DNA from: an uncultured Clostridia bacterium
GTDB taxonomy: Bacteria > Bacillota > Clostridia > Christensenellales > UBA1242
Direction of reading: 5' to 3'
NCBI GenBank assembly: GCA_944372595.1
Contig: CALVZT010000045.1
Coordinates: forward strand, 1 to 6,309
DNA: 6,309 nucleotides
Made by a program: the position numbers and the translations under genes. Positions 5,539 to 6,309 of the stretch are shown piece after piece (the stretch's first letter is position 1; each line of letters begins with the position of its first letter). Below the pieces are notes generated by a model. The model was not told the origin of the DNA. It worked only from the letters and a program-made list of their open reading frames with translations, and searched no databases.

Positions 5539-6309
5539 TTATTTTTTTGCTCTTTCGCCAATAATTTTATCAGCAATGAATTTAGGTACTTCGGCATAGT
5601 GACTAAATTCCATATTGAATGTTCCTCTACCTTGTGTAGCTGAACGCAAATCGGTAGCATAACCAAACATTTCAGATAGTGGTACTTCTGCATTAATAAG
5701 TGTTGAACCACCTGCAATAGACTCTGTACCTTGTAACATACCACGTCTGCTTGTTAAGTTACCCATAACATTACCAAGATAATCATCAGGCAATTCAACT
5801 TGAACTTTCATAATAGGTTCAAGTAAAACTGGGTCTGCCTTCTTAGCTGCTTCTTTAAATGCCATTGAACCAGCAATTTTAAATGCCATTTCTGATGAGT
5901 CGACATCGTGGTAAGAACCATCAAATACTGTTACTCTAAAATCAACTGTTTCATAACCAGCAAGAACACCATTTTGTTTTGCTTCCATAATACCATTATT
6001 GATAGGTTGGATATATTCTTTTGGAATTACACCGCCAACAATTTTATCAACAAATTCGTAACCTTTACCTGGTTCAAGTGGTTCCATCTCAATCCAGCAG
6101 TGACCATATTGACCTTTACCACCAGATTGTCTGATGTACTTACCTTCTGCTTTAACTGCTTTTCTAATAGTTTCACGATAAGATACTTGTGGACGACCAA
6201 CGTTTGCTTCTACTTTGAATTCTCTTTTTAATCTATCAACAATTATTTCAAGGTGCAATTCGCCCATACCAGCAATAATTGTTTGACCAGTTTCTTGATC
6301 AGTATAAGT
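5539..6309 (-). CDS. fusA: Elongation factor G (EF-G), C-terminal 256 residues
   Basis: EF-G is the cytosolic GTPase that drives tRNA-mRNA translocation on the ribosome and, with RRF, recycling. The 5' part, with the GTP-binding domain and domain II, lies beyond the right edge; a full protein has about 690 residues. Counting from the edge, the fragment opens with the end of domain III (DQETGQTIIAGMGELHLE, 4-21). Domain IV follows, with ANVGRPQVSYRETI and the decoding-site tip loop GSYHDVDSSE (about 131-140). Domain V starts near LLEPIMKVQVELP (about 162-174) and ends with GERAKK. No break or odd residue is visible. It reads straight through the window edge in frame. It stops 102 bases before the tuf ATG, in the standard fusA-tuf order. 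Confidence 0.97.
   Translation of the reverse strand, partial: TYTDQETGQTIIAGMGELHLEIIVDRLKREFKVEANVGRPQVSYRETIRKAVKAEGKYIRQSGGKGQYGHCWIEMEPLEPGKGYEFVDKIVGGVIPKEYIQPINNGIMEAKQNGVLAGYETVDFRVTVFDGSYHDVDSSEMAFKIAGSMAFKEAAKKADPVLLEPIMKVQVELPDDYLGNVMGNLTSRRGMLQGTESIAGGSTLINAEVPLSEMFGYATDLRSATQGRGTFNMEFSHYAEVPKFIADKIIGERAKK

Overview
The window looks like chromosomal DNA from a low-GC Gram-positive bacterium (Bacillota, Clostridia-like, possibly an uncultured lineage). The grounds are strong AT richness, purine-rich Shine-Dalgarno sites (AGGAGG, GGAGG, GAGG), TTGACA/TATAAT-type promoters, hairpin-plus-U-tract terminators, and EF-Tu, EF-G and TrpRS sequences of bacterial type. Trp is encoded by TGG and the stops seen are TAA and TAG, so nothing suggests the mycoplasma code.

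Layout, right to left, because every gene but one is on the minus strand. The 3' part of fusA (EF-G) enters at the right edge and is followed by tuf (EF-Tu), the usual end of the str operon; tuf closes with a strong terminator (4196-4222). A new promoter (4138-4165) then starts a three-gene operon of unrecognised proteins: A (2882-4060, probably really from 4115), B (1731-2882) and C (1440-1718). A and B overlap by one base and are clear paralogues. All three carry about 33-residue two- or three-helix units with the Leu/Ile-rich, Pro-centred pattern of mTERF repeats, a family described mainly from mitochondria and plastids. The operon ends at a terminator (1404-1431) whose second arm is also the -35 region of the trpS promoter. 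trpS (383-1369) follows and ends at a terminator (359-384) that can work in both directions. At the left edge the 3' end of a plus-strand gene encodes a Cys/Gly-rich tail after a Leu run (1-186). Bases 187-358 hold no gene I can support.

fusA, tuf and trpS serve translation: ribosome translocation, aminoacyl-tRNA delivery and tRNA-Trp charging. The A-B-C operon lies among them but has its own promoter and terminator, so its link to translation is positional only. The main points for a second look are the bacterial mTERF-like trio and an apparent one-base frameshift in a run of eight T at the start of gene A: the reading frame, homology to B, ribosome binding site and promoter all indicate a true start at 4115, not the annotatable GTG at 4060.
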